Shown in pieces: positions 35,905-44,500 of a stretch of DNA of 64,000 bases. Source of the DNA: Alangreenwoodia sp964438605 (GTDB lineage: Bacteria; Bacillota; Clostridia; Peptostreptococcales; Anaerovoracaceae); contig CAYTKT010000001.1 of assembly GCA_964438605.1 (NCBI GenBank), positions 93,514 to 157,513 on the forward strand, read 5' to 3'. Numbering within the stretch: position 1 is the stretch's first letter; the number at the start of each line of letters is the position of its first letter. Position numbers and translations under genes: made by a program. The notes beneath the pieces were generated by a model, which saw only the letters and a program-made list of their open reading frames with translations, did not search any database and had not been told where the DNA came from.

Positions 35905-36684
35905 TTATACAGCCATCACGCAGAGACGCCCTTCCGCGCGGTAAACCGGCAGCTTGATGCCGTACAGCGTCTGAATACTTTCCGTATCAATCACTTCATC
36001 AGGCGGCCCCTGGACGGCAACACGCCCGCCTGCGAGGCCGACGACCTCATCAGAATACGCCAGCGCCTGATTTATGTCATGGAGCACCATGACGACAGTC
36101 ATGCCGTGTTCTTTGTTCAGCCGTTCCACAAGCCGCAAAATGTCAACCTGATACTTGACGTCGAGAAACGTCGTCGGTTCATCGAGAAAAAGCAGCTTCG
36201 TGTTCTGAGCCAGCGCCATCGCGATAAATGCGCGCTGCCGCTGGCCGCCGGAAAGCGTCCCGACGCGCCGGTGTCTGAGATCACTCAGATCTGTAAACTC
36301 AAGCGCTCTCTCGACGAAAGACTGATTTTCCTCATCAAGCCCTGCCTTAAAAATCGAGCTGTAAGGCAGCCGGCCATAGCTTACGAGGCGTTCCACCGTC
36401 AGATCATCGGGCGCCGTATTTTTCTGATGGACGATTGCCGCCCGCCGGGCGAAACTTTTAAGAGAAACATCGCTCAGATCGTCTCCCTCAAGGATGATTT
36501 TTCCCTTCTGCGGCTTCAGATTTTTCGTCATAAGCTGAAGGAGCGTCGTCTTTCCGCACCCGTTGGCGCCAAGCAGCGTCGTGACAGTTCCTCTTTTAAT
36601 CGTTACGGAAAGGTCTTTCAGAACCGGCTCTGTTTCCTCTCCGCCTTTTTCATAAGAAAACGTCAGATTTTCAACGCTTAGCAT
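35905..36684 (-). CDS. FecE/IsdL-type ABC ATPase of the heme importer
   Basis: A 259-residue ATPase of iron/siderophore/heme/cobalamin importers. Walker A GANGCGKTT, signature LSGGQRQRAFIAMAL, Walker B LLFLDEPTTFLD, and D-loop/H-loop VLHDINQAL. ATG 36684 (GGGGTG six bases upstream) is preferred to the GTG at 36693, which is part of the ribosome binding site. It overlaps the permease gene end by 14 bases, as in operons that translate both together. Confidence 0.93.
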   Translation of the reverse strand: MLSVENLTFSYEKGGEETEPVLKDLSVTIKRGTVTTLLGANGCGKTTLLQLMTKNLKPQKGKIILEGDDLSDVSLKSFARRAAIVHQKNTAPDDLTVERLVSYGRLPYSSIFKAGLDEENQSFVERALEFTDLSDLRHRRVGTLSGGQRQRAFIAMALAQNTKLLFLDEPTTFLDVKYQVDILRLVERLNKEHGMTVVMVLHDINQALAYSDEVVGLAGGRVAVQGPPDEVIDTESIQTLYGIKLPVYRAEGRLCVMAV

Positions 36685-37684
36685 GTCTGTCACCCCGTTT
36701 CAGCAAAATAATAAAGAATGGGCCTCCGACGATGCTCATGATTACCGACGCCGAAATCTCGTTGGGCGGCATGATGCACCGGCCCGCCGTATCGGCAAGC
36801 AACAGGAGAAACGCTCCGAGCAGTGCGCAGAATGGCACGAGAATCCGGTGATCCGATCCGACGAGCCGCCGCGCCATGTGCGGTACGATGAGCGCCAGGA
36901 ATCCGATGACTCCTACGACGGCTGTGACTCCGGAAACGAGCAGGACAGCGACTGCCGATATGACAAGCCGCAGCCTGTCGATGTTCACGCCAAGTCCCCG
37001 CACTGTTTTATCATCCAGAGATGTGAGATTGCAGGCCGGAGCAAGAACGACAGCCGCCGCGAGGCCGACCGCGGAATAGACGGCCATCATCCGCACGTCA
37101 GACCAGACGAGCTGTGCCAATCCGCTTACAGAAACTGACACTCCGGTTCTGTTGAAAAAGCTGCCCGTCAGCACTTCGTTCACTCCCGCAAACACAGCTG
37201 ACACAGCGATGCCGATTAGAATGATGCGCACCGGATCGAGCGTTCCCTTCCAGGCCAGAGAGTAAATCAGCAGGAATGCCAGCAGGCCGCCGGCAAATGC
37301 AAAAAACGGCACCGAATAATAGAGCATCGGAAACAGGCCGGACACGAGAGTTGCCGCCAGCGACGCGCCGCCGGAAATTCCGATTATTCCGGGATCAGCC
37401 AGAGGATTTTTTAAGACCGCCTGAAACAGCAGACCGCTGCAGCTCAGCGATGCGCCGCCAAGCAGCGCGACGATAATACGCGGAAAGCGCAGATCATAAA
37501 TCGTCGCCACCCGCTTGTCATATTCCAAAAAGAGGCCGTCAAACAGTTCCCGAAACGTCACCGAAATGCTGCCGATCTTCATTGCCGCAAGCACCAGCGC
37601 GAAAATCATGACGGCGAGAACAGCGCATCCCGTCACACCGCGGAAAATATCTCTATGATTCCGCATCTTGCGCGTGTTTTTCAT
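36671..37684 (-). CDS. FecCD-type permease of the heme importer
   Basis: A 337-residue integral membrane permease of the FecCD/BtuC family, about ten helices. Typical blocks: LRFPRIIVALLGGASLSCSGLLFQAVLKNPLADPGIIGISGGAS and IVPHMARRLVGSDHR. It pumps substrate from the binding protein encoded just upstream. ATG 37684 has AGGAGG five to six bases before; this start lies inside the end of the binding-protein gene (32-base overlap). A longer in-frame ATG at 37768 has no ribosome binding site. Confidence 0.93.
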   Translation of the reverse strand: MKNTRKMRNHRDIFRGVTGCAVLAVMIFALVLAAMKIGSISVTFRELFDGLFLEYDKRVATIYDLRFPRIIVALLGGASLSCSGLLFQAVLKNPLADPGIIGISGGASLAATLVSGLFPMLYYSVPFFAFAGGLLAFLLIYSLAWKGTLDPVRIILIGIAVSAVFAGVNEVLTGSFFNRTGVSVSVSGLAQLVWSDVRMMAVYSAVGLAAAVVLAPACNLTSLDDKTVRGLGVNIDRLRLVISAVAVLLVSGVTAVVGVIGFLALIVPHMARRLVGSDHRILVPFCALLGAFLLLLADTAGRCIMPPNEISASVIMSIVGGPFFIILLKRGDRHAKR

Positions 37685-38687
37685 CGTAAGCCTCCTGAGC
37701 GTCGTATGACGCATATGTTCCGTCGTATAAAATTTCGCGCAGCATATCGAGCGCCTTATCCCATTCAAACGTACAACTCATCCCGCAGAGGGAATAATCG
37801 AGCTGGTAAATTCTGTTTTCCTGAACCGCCCGGAAATGCTTCCAGATGTCGTTCGTCACAAATTCTTCGGCAAACATATCCATCGCCTGATCCGGCATCC
37901 CGTGGGCCGTCAGCAGGATGATGTCCGGATCGAGGGGCAGCAGTTCCTCCGTATTCCACGAAACGAAATTTTCAATCGTATCGACCTGAACGACATTTTC
38001 CGCTCCGGCCAGGTCGATCAGGGAGCCGACGTAGGAATTGGGCGTACATTCAATATATGAACCCGGCAGCCCCATCAAGACGAGAACCTTCGGAGCCTCT
38101 TTTCCCTCAATGGAAGCACGGAATTCCGCTATTTTTTCTTCGTAATCGCTGATGAGCGCGTCGGCGGCTTCTGTCACACCGTACTTTTCGCCGAGCATCT
38201 TAATGCTGTCATACATTCCCTGCACGCTCTGCAAATCTATGAACGTATACGGTACGCCTGCCGCCTTGTATGTGGGTTCAATCGACTCCGCCAGGGTGCC
38301 CGGACCGATGACGTCCGTCGGCTCAAGCATCGCGATGGCTTCCGCATCGGGCGCCATCGCGGTTCCAATTTCAGGAAGTCCCTGATAACGCTTCGGTATT
38401 TCGCCGGATGTCGTCGGGATTGCCACAAGGTCAAGGCCGAGCCTGTCACAGATTTGAAGCGTCGCATTCGACGTTGCGATCAGGCGCGGACCGTCCGAAG
38501 CAGAGGCCCCCGCGGTCACACTGTCCGACGAAGCGTCCTGACCAGGATGCTGGTCGATGCAGCCGCACATTGAAACGAGCAGAAACACGACGAATAACGC
38601 TGCGGCGAGCGCCGCCGCACGCCGCGTCTTTTTCCGGTTTGCGGCCGCGCTGACGTTGGTGCCGGTACGTCTTGCAAAAAATCCCAC
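37653..38687 (-). CDS. isdE: IsdE-like heme-binding lipoprotein
   Basis: Periplasmic-binding-type protein anchored by lipid, 344 residues. The signal segment (about 25-43) ends in SMCGC. The PBP helical fold carries TSNATLQICDRLGLDLVAIPTTSGEIP, characteristic of IsdE. Heme ligands expected for IsdE are a Met and a His; here Met111 (in GTAMAPDAEAI) and His262 (in LLTAHGMPDQAM) are at the right places. Start is GTG 38687 with AAGGAGG lying inside the end of the upstream Shp gene, so translation is coupled. Accepts heme from the surface proteins and hands it to the FecCD permease. Confidence 0.9.
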   Translation of the reverse strand: MGFFARRTGTNVSAAANRKKTRRAAALAAALFVVFLLVSMCGCIDQHPGQDASSDSVTAGASASDGPRLIATSNATLQICDRLGLDLVAIPTTSGEIPKRYQGLPEIGTAMAPDAEAIAMLEPTDVIGPGTLAESIEPTYKAAGVPYTFIDLQSVQGMYDSIKMLGEKYGVTEAADALISDYEEKIAEFRASIEGKEAPKVLVLMGLPGSYIECTPNSYVGSLIDLAGAENVVQVDTIENFVSWNTEELLPLDPDIILLTAHGMPDQAMDMFAEEFVTNDIWKHFRAVQENRIYQLDYSLCGMSCTFEWDKALDMLREILYDGTYASYDAQEAYDEKHAQDAES

Positions 38688-38690
38688 GTA

Positions 38691-39719
38691 CTACCTCCTT
38701 TTGCGTATAAACGCGAATACGCCGCCTCCGACGACAGCAATAACGATGATGACGCCTGCCGCGATCAGGCCGCCCGAACCGGAACCGCCGTCATTTTTAT
38801 CCGCCGTTTTATTGCTGCCGGAACTGTCATTCCTGTCATTGTTCTGAACGTCATTCGCACCGTCATCATTCTCATCGGCCGATTCTCCCTCATCCGCCGG
38901 CGTTCCGTCTTCATCTGCGGGATTATCAGCATCGTCAGGATTCGTCGTTTCATCACCGTCCTGATTCGTATCCGCCGGATCCGCCGCTTGCGTACCGTCA
39001 GGATTTTCGGCGGCCTGTACCTGGGAGCCGGCCGACGCTTTCGCCCCCTGCTGCGAAGATGCCGGAGCAGAAGACTGCGCGCCCGCCGATTTTCCGCCGA
39101 CCTGAGTTCCGGAAGAAGACTGTGACGTTTGCGTCTTTGAAGTTCCGGCGGATGCCTTGCCCGTGCTGCCTGAAGAAGGCGCCTGAACAGAAGGCGTGCT
39201 TACATCAATGCCCACTTCAAAATCGCCGCTGCCCTTTTTGAGCGAACCGGTATTTATGTAAAGATACCAGACAACATCACGCCCCATCGGCGTTACATAC
39301 ATGGTCGCCTTAATCTTGACGCCCGCATCGCTGACCCTGAAACGATAATCTATCGAATCGGCCGACGCGTTTTCTCCCGTAACCTCATAATTTACTCTGG
39401 AATAGCTGTTATAACCGCTTCTCGTGTAAAATGCCACGTTCTTGCAGTCACTCTGAAGCAGCAGACGAATCGTAACCCACGTATTTTTTCCGTCATACTC
39501 GACGAGGCCCGTCTGGCCCGTCGCCGAACGGCACATTCCCTCGCCGAGAGCCGCGTTGGCCGTTCCGCCGTCGTCAACAGCACCCGTATCGGGATTGTAA
39601 TAACTCGTCACGACGGACGCCGTATACGCACCCTTTTCAAGCGCCATCGACGGAACAGCAAACATGCAGACGAATACGGCCGCCGACAGGAGCAGCGCCC
39701 CTATTTTTTTCAAATTCAT
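38691..39719 (-). CDS. Shp/NEAT-like heme-binding surface protein with membrane anchor
   Basis: A 342-residue exported protein: signal peptide (1-26), one domain (28-172), a long Ser/Asp/Asn-rich linker (about 175-310), and a C-terminal helix with RKRR (membrane anchor, no LPXTG). The domain resembles the Shp heme-binding fold: GAYTA, YNPDTG, DDGGT, GEGMCRS (59-65), PMGRDV (144-149). In streptococcal Shp the heme iron is held by two methionines; Met62 and Met145 occupy comparable places. ATG 39719 with AAAGG upstream. Next gene is isdE, three bases away. Probable relay of heme from the wall to IsdE. Confidence 0.78.
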   Translation of the reverse strand: MNLKKIGALLLSAAVFVCMFAVPSMALEKGAYTASVVTSYYNPDTGAVDDGGTANAALGEGMCRSATGQTGLVEYDGKNTWVTIRLLLQSDCKNVAFYTRSGYNSYSRVNYEVTGENASADSIDYRFRVSDAGVKIKATMYVTPMGRDVVWYLYINTGSLKKGSGDFEVGIDVSTPSVQAPSSGSTGKASAGTSKTQTSQSSSGTQVGGKSAGAQSSAPASSQQGAKASAGSQVQAAENPDGTQAADPADTNQDGDETTNPDDADNPADEDGTPADEGESADENDDGANDVQNNDRNDSSGSNKTADKNDGGSGSGGLIAAGVIIVIAVVGGGVFAFIRKRR

Positions 39720-39939
39720 TTTATGATCCCTTTCTTTATGTTTAAGGTTCAGATAAAACCTGTCGTTCAGGTTTTGAGTTTTCATCCTTCTGACACTGCC
39801 TTGTGTTTTTTAATATCAAGCCTCTCGACAATAAATCACAAGCCGCTTTAGCGTTTCATGAAAATCCGAATCCATCACCAATCCAACTCAAAAATATTGA
39901 TGATACAGCCTCCGATCCCGTGCTGTGACGGTTACCGGC

Positions 39940-41064
39940 CTAAATTCCGTAATAATCGAGGAAGCGTGCCAGAATTGACGCCACCTGGACTCTTGTCGCC
40001 GCCTTTGCCGGCATGAAAACTCCACCGTCCGTATCTGTAATAAACCCGGCATCCGCCAGTTTACTTACAGCATCCGAAGCCCATGAAGCCGCCTGCGTCC
40101 GGTTGACGAGAGGTGCGCCTCTCCCTTGCGGCAGCGTCAGCCCGCGAAAATCACAATACCTGACGAGCATAACAGCGATCTCCTGCTGCGTGATTGAAAG
40201 ATCCGGCGAAAACATTCCGTCTCCCGTTCCGTTTACAATCTTATTCGCTGCAGCCCATGCGACATATGGCCCGTACCACGTTCCTACCGGCGCGTCGCTG
40301 AAAGCGCTGACCGGATAATCGGCCTTATTGACGTTTGAAAAACGTCCTGCCACCGTAACAAACATACCGCGTGTCATCGGATCATCCGGGCTGAACGTCG
40401 TTTCACCGGTTCCCGTAAAAAGGCCTCTGCTTACGACGGCTGCGGCAGCGTTCTTTGCCCAGTGGCCTGACAGATCCGTAAACTTGTCCGCCGGAGAACC
40501 TGATACCTGCGGCGCAGGCGGAGTGTTTTCCGGTTCTGATTCTATCGAGGTGACGAAATCGCCGCTGCCGGCCTTTGCCTGATCCGCGTCTGAACGGATG
40601 TAATACGTCACGTCGCGCCCCATAGGAATAACGTACATTATGCAACGTATATACGCGTCCGCCCGCGGCACCTCAAAGCACATATCAGCCGTATCGGCCG
40701 ACGCGTCCTCCTGCATCGTATCAAAGGAAACACTCCGGTAACTGTCAGGATTGCCCGCCTCATCCTGAACGAAGAAGCGGATATTGCGAATATTGCTCAT
40801 CAGCTGCATACGGATCGTCAGATATGTCTTTGCGCCGTCCGACTCGATCAGCGAACTCTCATAAATTGCAGAACGGCACATGCCCTCACCGATATCGCGG
40901 TCTTTCGTGCCTCCGTCGTCCGTTACACCCGTGTCGGGATTCAGGTAGTACGTCTTGCAGGGCGCCGTATACGCGCCTGCATCCAGCGCCGAAACGGGAA
41001 CGGCCCCCGCGATGCTCACCAGAACGGTGCATAATAAAATAACTGCCGCTTTTTTCGCTTTCAT
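39940..41064 (-). CDS. Shp-like heme-binding protein with three SLH domains
   Basis: A 374-residue exported protein: signal peptide (1-26), a Shp-like domain (28-172) almost superposable on the one in the downstream gene (GAYTA, NPDTG, DDGGT, GEGMCRS 59-65, PMGRDV 147-152, GSGDF), then three S-layer-homology repeats (about 190-374, each with FxD...W and TRxxF/xxQ patterns) that bind secondary cell wall polymer. Candidate bis-Met heme ligands are Met62 and Met148. ATG 41064 follows AGGAGG. It has its own promoter and an operator palindrome in the leader. Likely the S-layer-located heme receptor. Confidence 0.8.
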   Translation of the reverse strand: MKAKKAAVILLCTVLVSIAGAVPVSALDAGAYTAPCKTYYLNPDTGVTDDGGTKDRDIGEGMCRSAIYESSLIESDGAKTYLTIRMQLMSNIRNIRFFVQDEAGNPDSYRSVSFDTMQEDASADTADMCFEVPRADAYIRCIMYVIPMGRDVTYYIRSDADQAKAGSGDFVTSIESEPENTPPAPQVSGSPADKFTDLSGHWAKNAAAAVVSRGLFTGTGETTFSPDDPMTRGMFVTVAGRFSNVNKADYPVSAFSDAPVGTWYGPYVAWAAANKIVNGTGDGMFSPDLSITQQEIAVMLVRYCDFRGLTLPQGRGAPLVNRTQAASWASDAVSKLADAGFITDTDGGVFMPAKAATRVQVASILARFLDYYGI

Positions 41065-41085
41065 AATAACAAACCTCCTGTTTTT

Positions 41086-41101
41086 GTTAGCCATAGCTAA
41101 C
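41086..41101. promoter_or_regulatory. DtxR-like operator in the Shp-SLH leader
   Basis: Perfect GTTAGC-CATA-GCTAAC inverted repeat, 22 bases before ATG 41064. TTAGnnnnnnCTAA spacing resembles the DtxR/IdeR box TTAGGTTAGCCTAACCTAA. The same core (TTAGYTATGGYTA on the minus strand) occurs at 47362-47397. Confidence 0.6.
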
Positions 41102-41194
41102 ATTAAGTTAAAAAAAATATTTTGGCTTATCAAAATCGAAAAAACCGATTTAATATTTGAAAACCAAGAATATTTCAACCATTATTTCACTATT

Positions 41195-41223
41195 ATTTTA
41201 GTTCGTCACTTCTAATTTGTCAA
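41195..41223 (-). promoter_or_regulatory. promoter of the Shp-SLH gene
   Basis: Minus strand TTGACA (41218-41223), 17 bases, TAAAAT (41195-41200). The first bases of the spacer, AATTAG, are shared with the promoter at 47472-47500. Confidence 0.72.
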
Positions 41224-41374
41224 TAATATAATATTATAATCCCGTGACGCCGCACGCCTCCCTGCGGTATCGAAAATCGAAAAAAAGATAGGAATGTTTC
41301 CGCAGGCGGCATCATATACGGAAAAATGACAGGTCTGAACGCAGCAGCCCGTTTCTGTTAAAGGAACACGGCAA

Positions 41375-41406
41375 AAACAGGAGCCGCACCGCTGCAGCTC
41401 CCGTTT
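41375..41406 (-). terminator. terminator after the NEAT wall protein
   Basis: Stem GGAGC/GCTCC extended by AAACG and TGTTT, followed on the minus strand by TTTTTG. It separates the NEAT gene from the Shp-SLH transcript. Confidence 0.75.
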
Positions 41407-41541
41407 CGTATCATTTTTGATAAGCCATGAGGCTGTCAGCAGCCGCACGCTTCCTGCTTTTTCCTGCACGTAAACATGCCCGCTGCCGGTTTTTACAGTC
41501 CGGCTTTTCCGGCCCGGCTCTTTCGATTTTCCGCACCGGTC

Positions 41542-44500
41542 TTACTTCTTCCTGCGCGTGAGTATGCCTGCTGCCGCCGCCACGGCTGCAATCAGCAGAA
41601 TCGAAATCAGACTGATCAGCGCCCACATGCCGGTGGACGAGTCGTCGCCTGTCTGCGGGGAATTGTCCGCAAATGTTCCGGTTCCGTTCTGGGCATTCTG
41701 ACCATTCTGACCGTTCTGGCCGCCCGCACCATCGTCGGCGTACATCAGGGCCGCCAGGTTCGCGCCGCTGTCACCGAAGCCGCCAATATCGCTGCCGGCG
41801 GCGCTGATCGACATTCCGTTTTCGTCAGTCAGCCCGTTAAACGGATCAAGTCCTTCTCCCGTGCCGTCCGCCTGATTTTCGCCATCCTGACCCTCCGCGC
41901 TGTCAGCCGGAATCTCATCGGAAATATCGCCCATGACGGCAAACAGACCCAGCCTGTCAGTCGTCACAACATAATAACCGTTTTCCACTGTGCCGTTCAT
42001 CCGCGTTCTCACGTAACTGCCGTTCCCGGCGTTACTTAAAGCCGCGGTACTTGCGGTGCTCAAGGCCACAGTCCTCACGCCGTTTCCGCCGTTTTCATCG
42101 ATGCGGTAAATGGTCAGTTCCTTACCGCCGCAAGGGAAGGAAATCGTCACCGGACTGCCCGGTGCGACCGTCTTTCCGTCCACAAGAGCGTCAATCTTAT
42201 AAAGCGACCATTCGCCGTCAATTCCTGCCATTGCGGTCTGCGCCTTTTCAAACTCAGCGCCCGATGTCAGCGCATTGACCGTCATAACGGCTTCCTTTCC
42301 GTCAAATGCCGCCGAATCGGCCTCAAGCTTAATGCCCGTCGTTTCATCTTTGAGCACAACGCCGGAAGCTTCTTCGGCCTCGCCTTCCACAACGGCAAAC
42401 AGGCCGAGAGAACTCGTCGTGATAACGTAATAGCCGTTCTTTACGGTGCCGCCCTTGATCTCGATCTTCTTTCCGGCGTCGCTGATCCTGTAAACAGTCA
42501 GCGATTTGCCGCCGCAAGGGAATGACAGAGTGACCGAACCGTCCGGTGCCACTGATTTGCCGTCTACGAGCGTGTCGATCTTATACAGTTTCCACTCGCC
42601 TTGCACGCCTTCCATCGCCTTTTTCGCTTTATCAAAATCAGAGCCCGATGTCAGCGTTTCCACTTTCATCTCTGCATCGCTGTCGAGGCGCTCCGTATCT
42701 GTTTCCAGCTTGATGCCTGTGGCACTGTCACTCAGGACGACGTCTTCGATCTCTTCGCCTGTGATCGAGCTCGTGCCTTTTGCCGTCGAATCGTCCGCCA
42801 CAAGGGCCTCGGCGTTCGTGGCAGACACCGTGCTCCAGTCGAAGCGAATCCGCGCCGTCAGCGTCTCTCCCACTGCCGCATCCATCGGCGTGTCAGGAAC
42901 GTAGAAATTGACAGGAACGTAAGTGACTTCATACGCATCTGTTGGCTGTGCCGAATCCGGAAGCTTGAATTTCACGCGTTTGATGTAATCGTACTCCTTG
43001 TTCGCAGGCTTTGTCGTCACCTTTCCCGTTTCGAGGACCGACACGTTTGTGCCGTCTGCAAGCTCGAATGTGATAATCGCGCTGTGGTACTGACTGACAT
43101 CTACCGGATTCGTCGTGATCTCCACGTCCGTAACCTTCCCGTTGGAAACTGTTACCAGCGCCCTGTCATTATTCTTAAACGCCACGTTGCCCATCGAAGC
43201 CTCGTTGCTGTCCGATTTCCAAAGGTCGATATCGACGTAATACCTGCCGTCTTTCGATAAGAAAAAGCTCTCATCTTCCTGAGCGCCAGGAGTTTTTCCA
43301 TTTTCGTTCTTATCTGTGCCGTTTCCGACAGCGTCTGCGTACTCGGTTTCGCTGAGAGCCCAGAACGAGAAGTGATCCGTCGTCCAGGACGCCCTGTCTT
43401 CCGCCACGGTTACCGGTTTTCCTTGCTTACGTTTGTTGTTTTCGATCCAGTATGCATATTTCACCTGTTCATTGTCGCATGGAACGGAAACGGTCGCCTC
43501 GCCGTCGCCAAATTCGACTTTCGCACCTCCAACTGTCAGCTCCAGCTCGTAATAATCCGTGTAACTTCCCGTCAGGCCGGACGGCGTCTCCGCCTTTTCG
43601 ATGGAAAGTGTTACAGGCGTGTTTGTCTCTGCCGCCTCTGCGACTTTGCCCATGAGCGCGGAATCGAGCGTCACGTCGCCAACATTCGTCTGAATCGTTA
43701 CGTTTTTTTCTTCAAGAGCTTTCGCCGCGCGTTCGGTGATCGAAACTTCGGATTTTGTGATGCTCTCATCTTTCTGGCCGCTATTCTGTTTGACTGTCGC
43801 ATCGACGCTGACCGACTTGGAAGATTCAGCTTCCACGCCGCCGCTGTCGGAACCATCACTATTTACAAAGACGTCGCCGTCGAGCGTCTTTTTCGAAGTA
43901 TTTTCATCAACCGTTCCACTTCCTACCGAAAGAGCTTTCTTGTCAGCCGAAGCAACATGGACCTTGATCGTCTGCGTCAAAGGCTCAGAACCGTTCTTCG
44001 TCCCGGTCACTGTAATTGTGGTATCGCCTGCCGACTTCGCTTCGATCGTAAACTTTCCGTCAGCATCAGCAGAATCGACCGTCGCGATACTTGTGTTATC
44101 GCTTGAAGCGCTCAGTTTATAGTTGTTCGCGCCTCTGAGTGTCGCGGTGAACGTTTTCGTGCTGTTTGCGCCAGAACCGCTGGAAGACGACCCTGGCGCG
44201 ATCAGGCTGACTTCGTCTGTGTCAACAGTAAGCGTAGGTTTTACATCGAGTTCTTTTAAGGTACTCCACTTCATGATCACGAGCACATTCGCATCTTTTC
44301 CGGTTCCACCATTCAGTCCGCGCATCGCGTCAACGCCGACTTTGCAGTAAAGAGTGCTGTAATCCGAGCTGTTTCCTACATACGGCATATTGATCGTAAC
44401 CGTACCCGGATAAGGATATCCCGTTGTCGCAGAATCTTTCTCTGCATCAGGATTTTTTGTCACTGTATTATTTGATTCATCATGCGCATAAAAGTCTTTA

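Noticed and set aside
43372..44106. Plus-strand frame of 244 codons
   Set aside because: Antisense to the NEAT wall protein; no start signal, no family.
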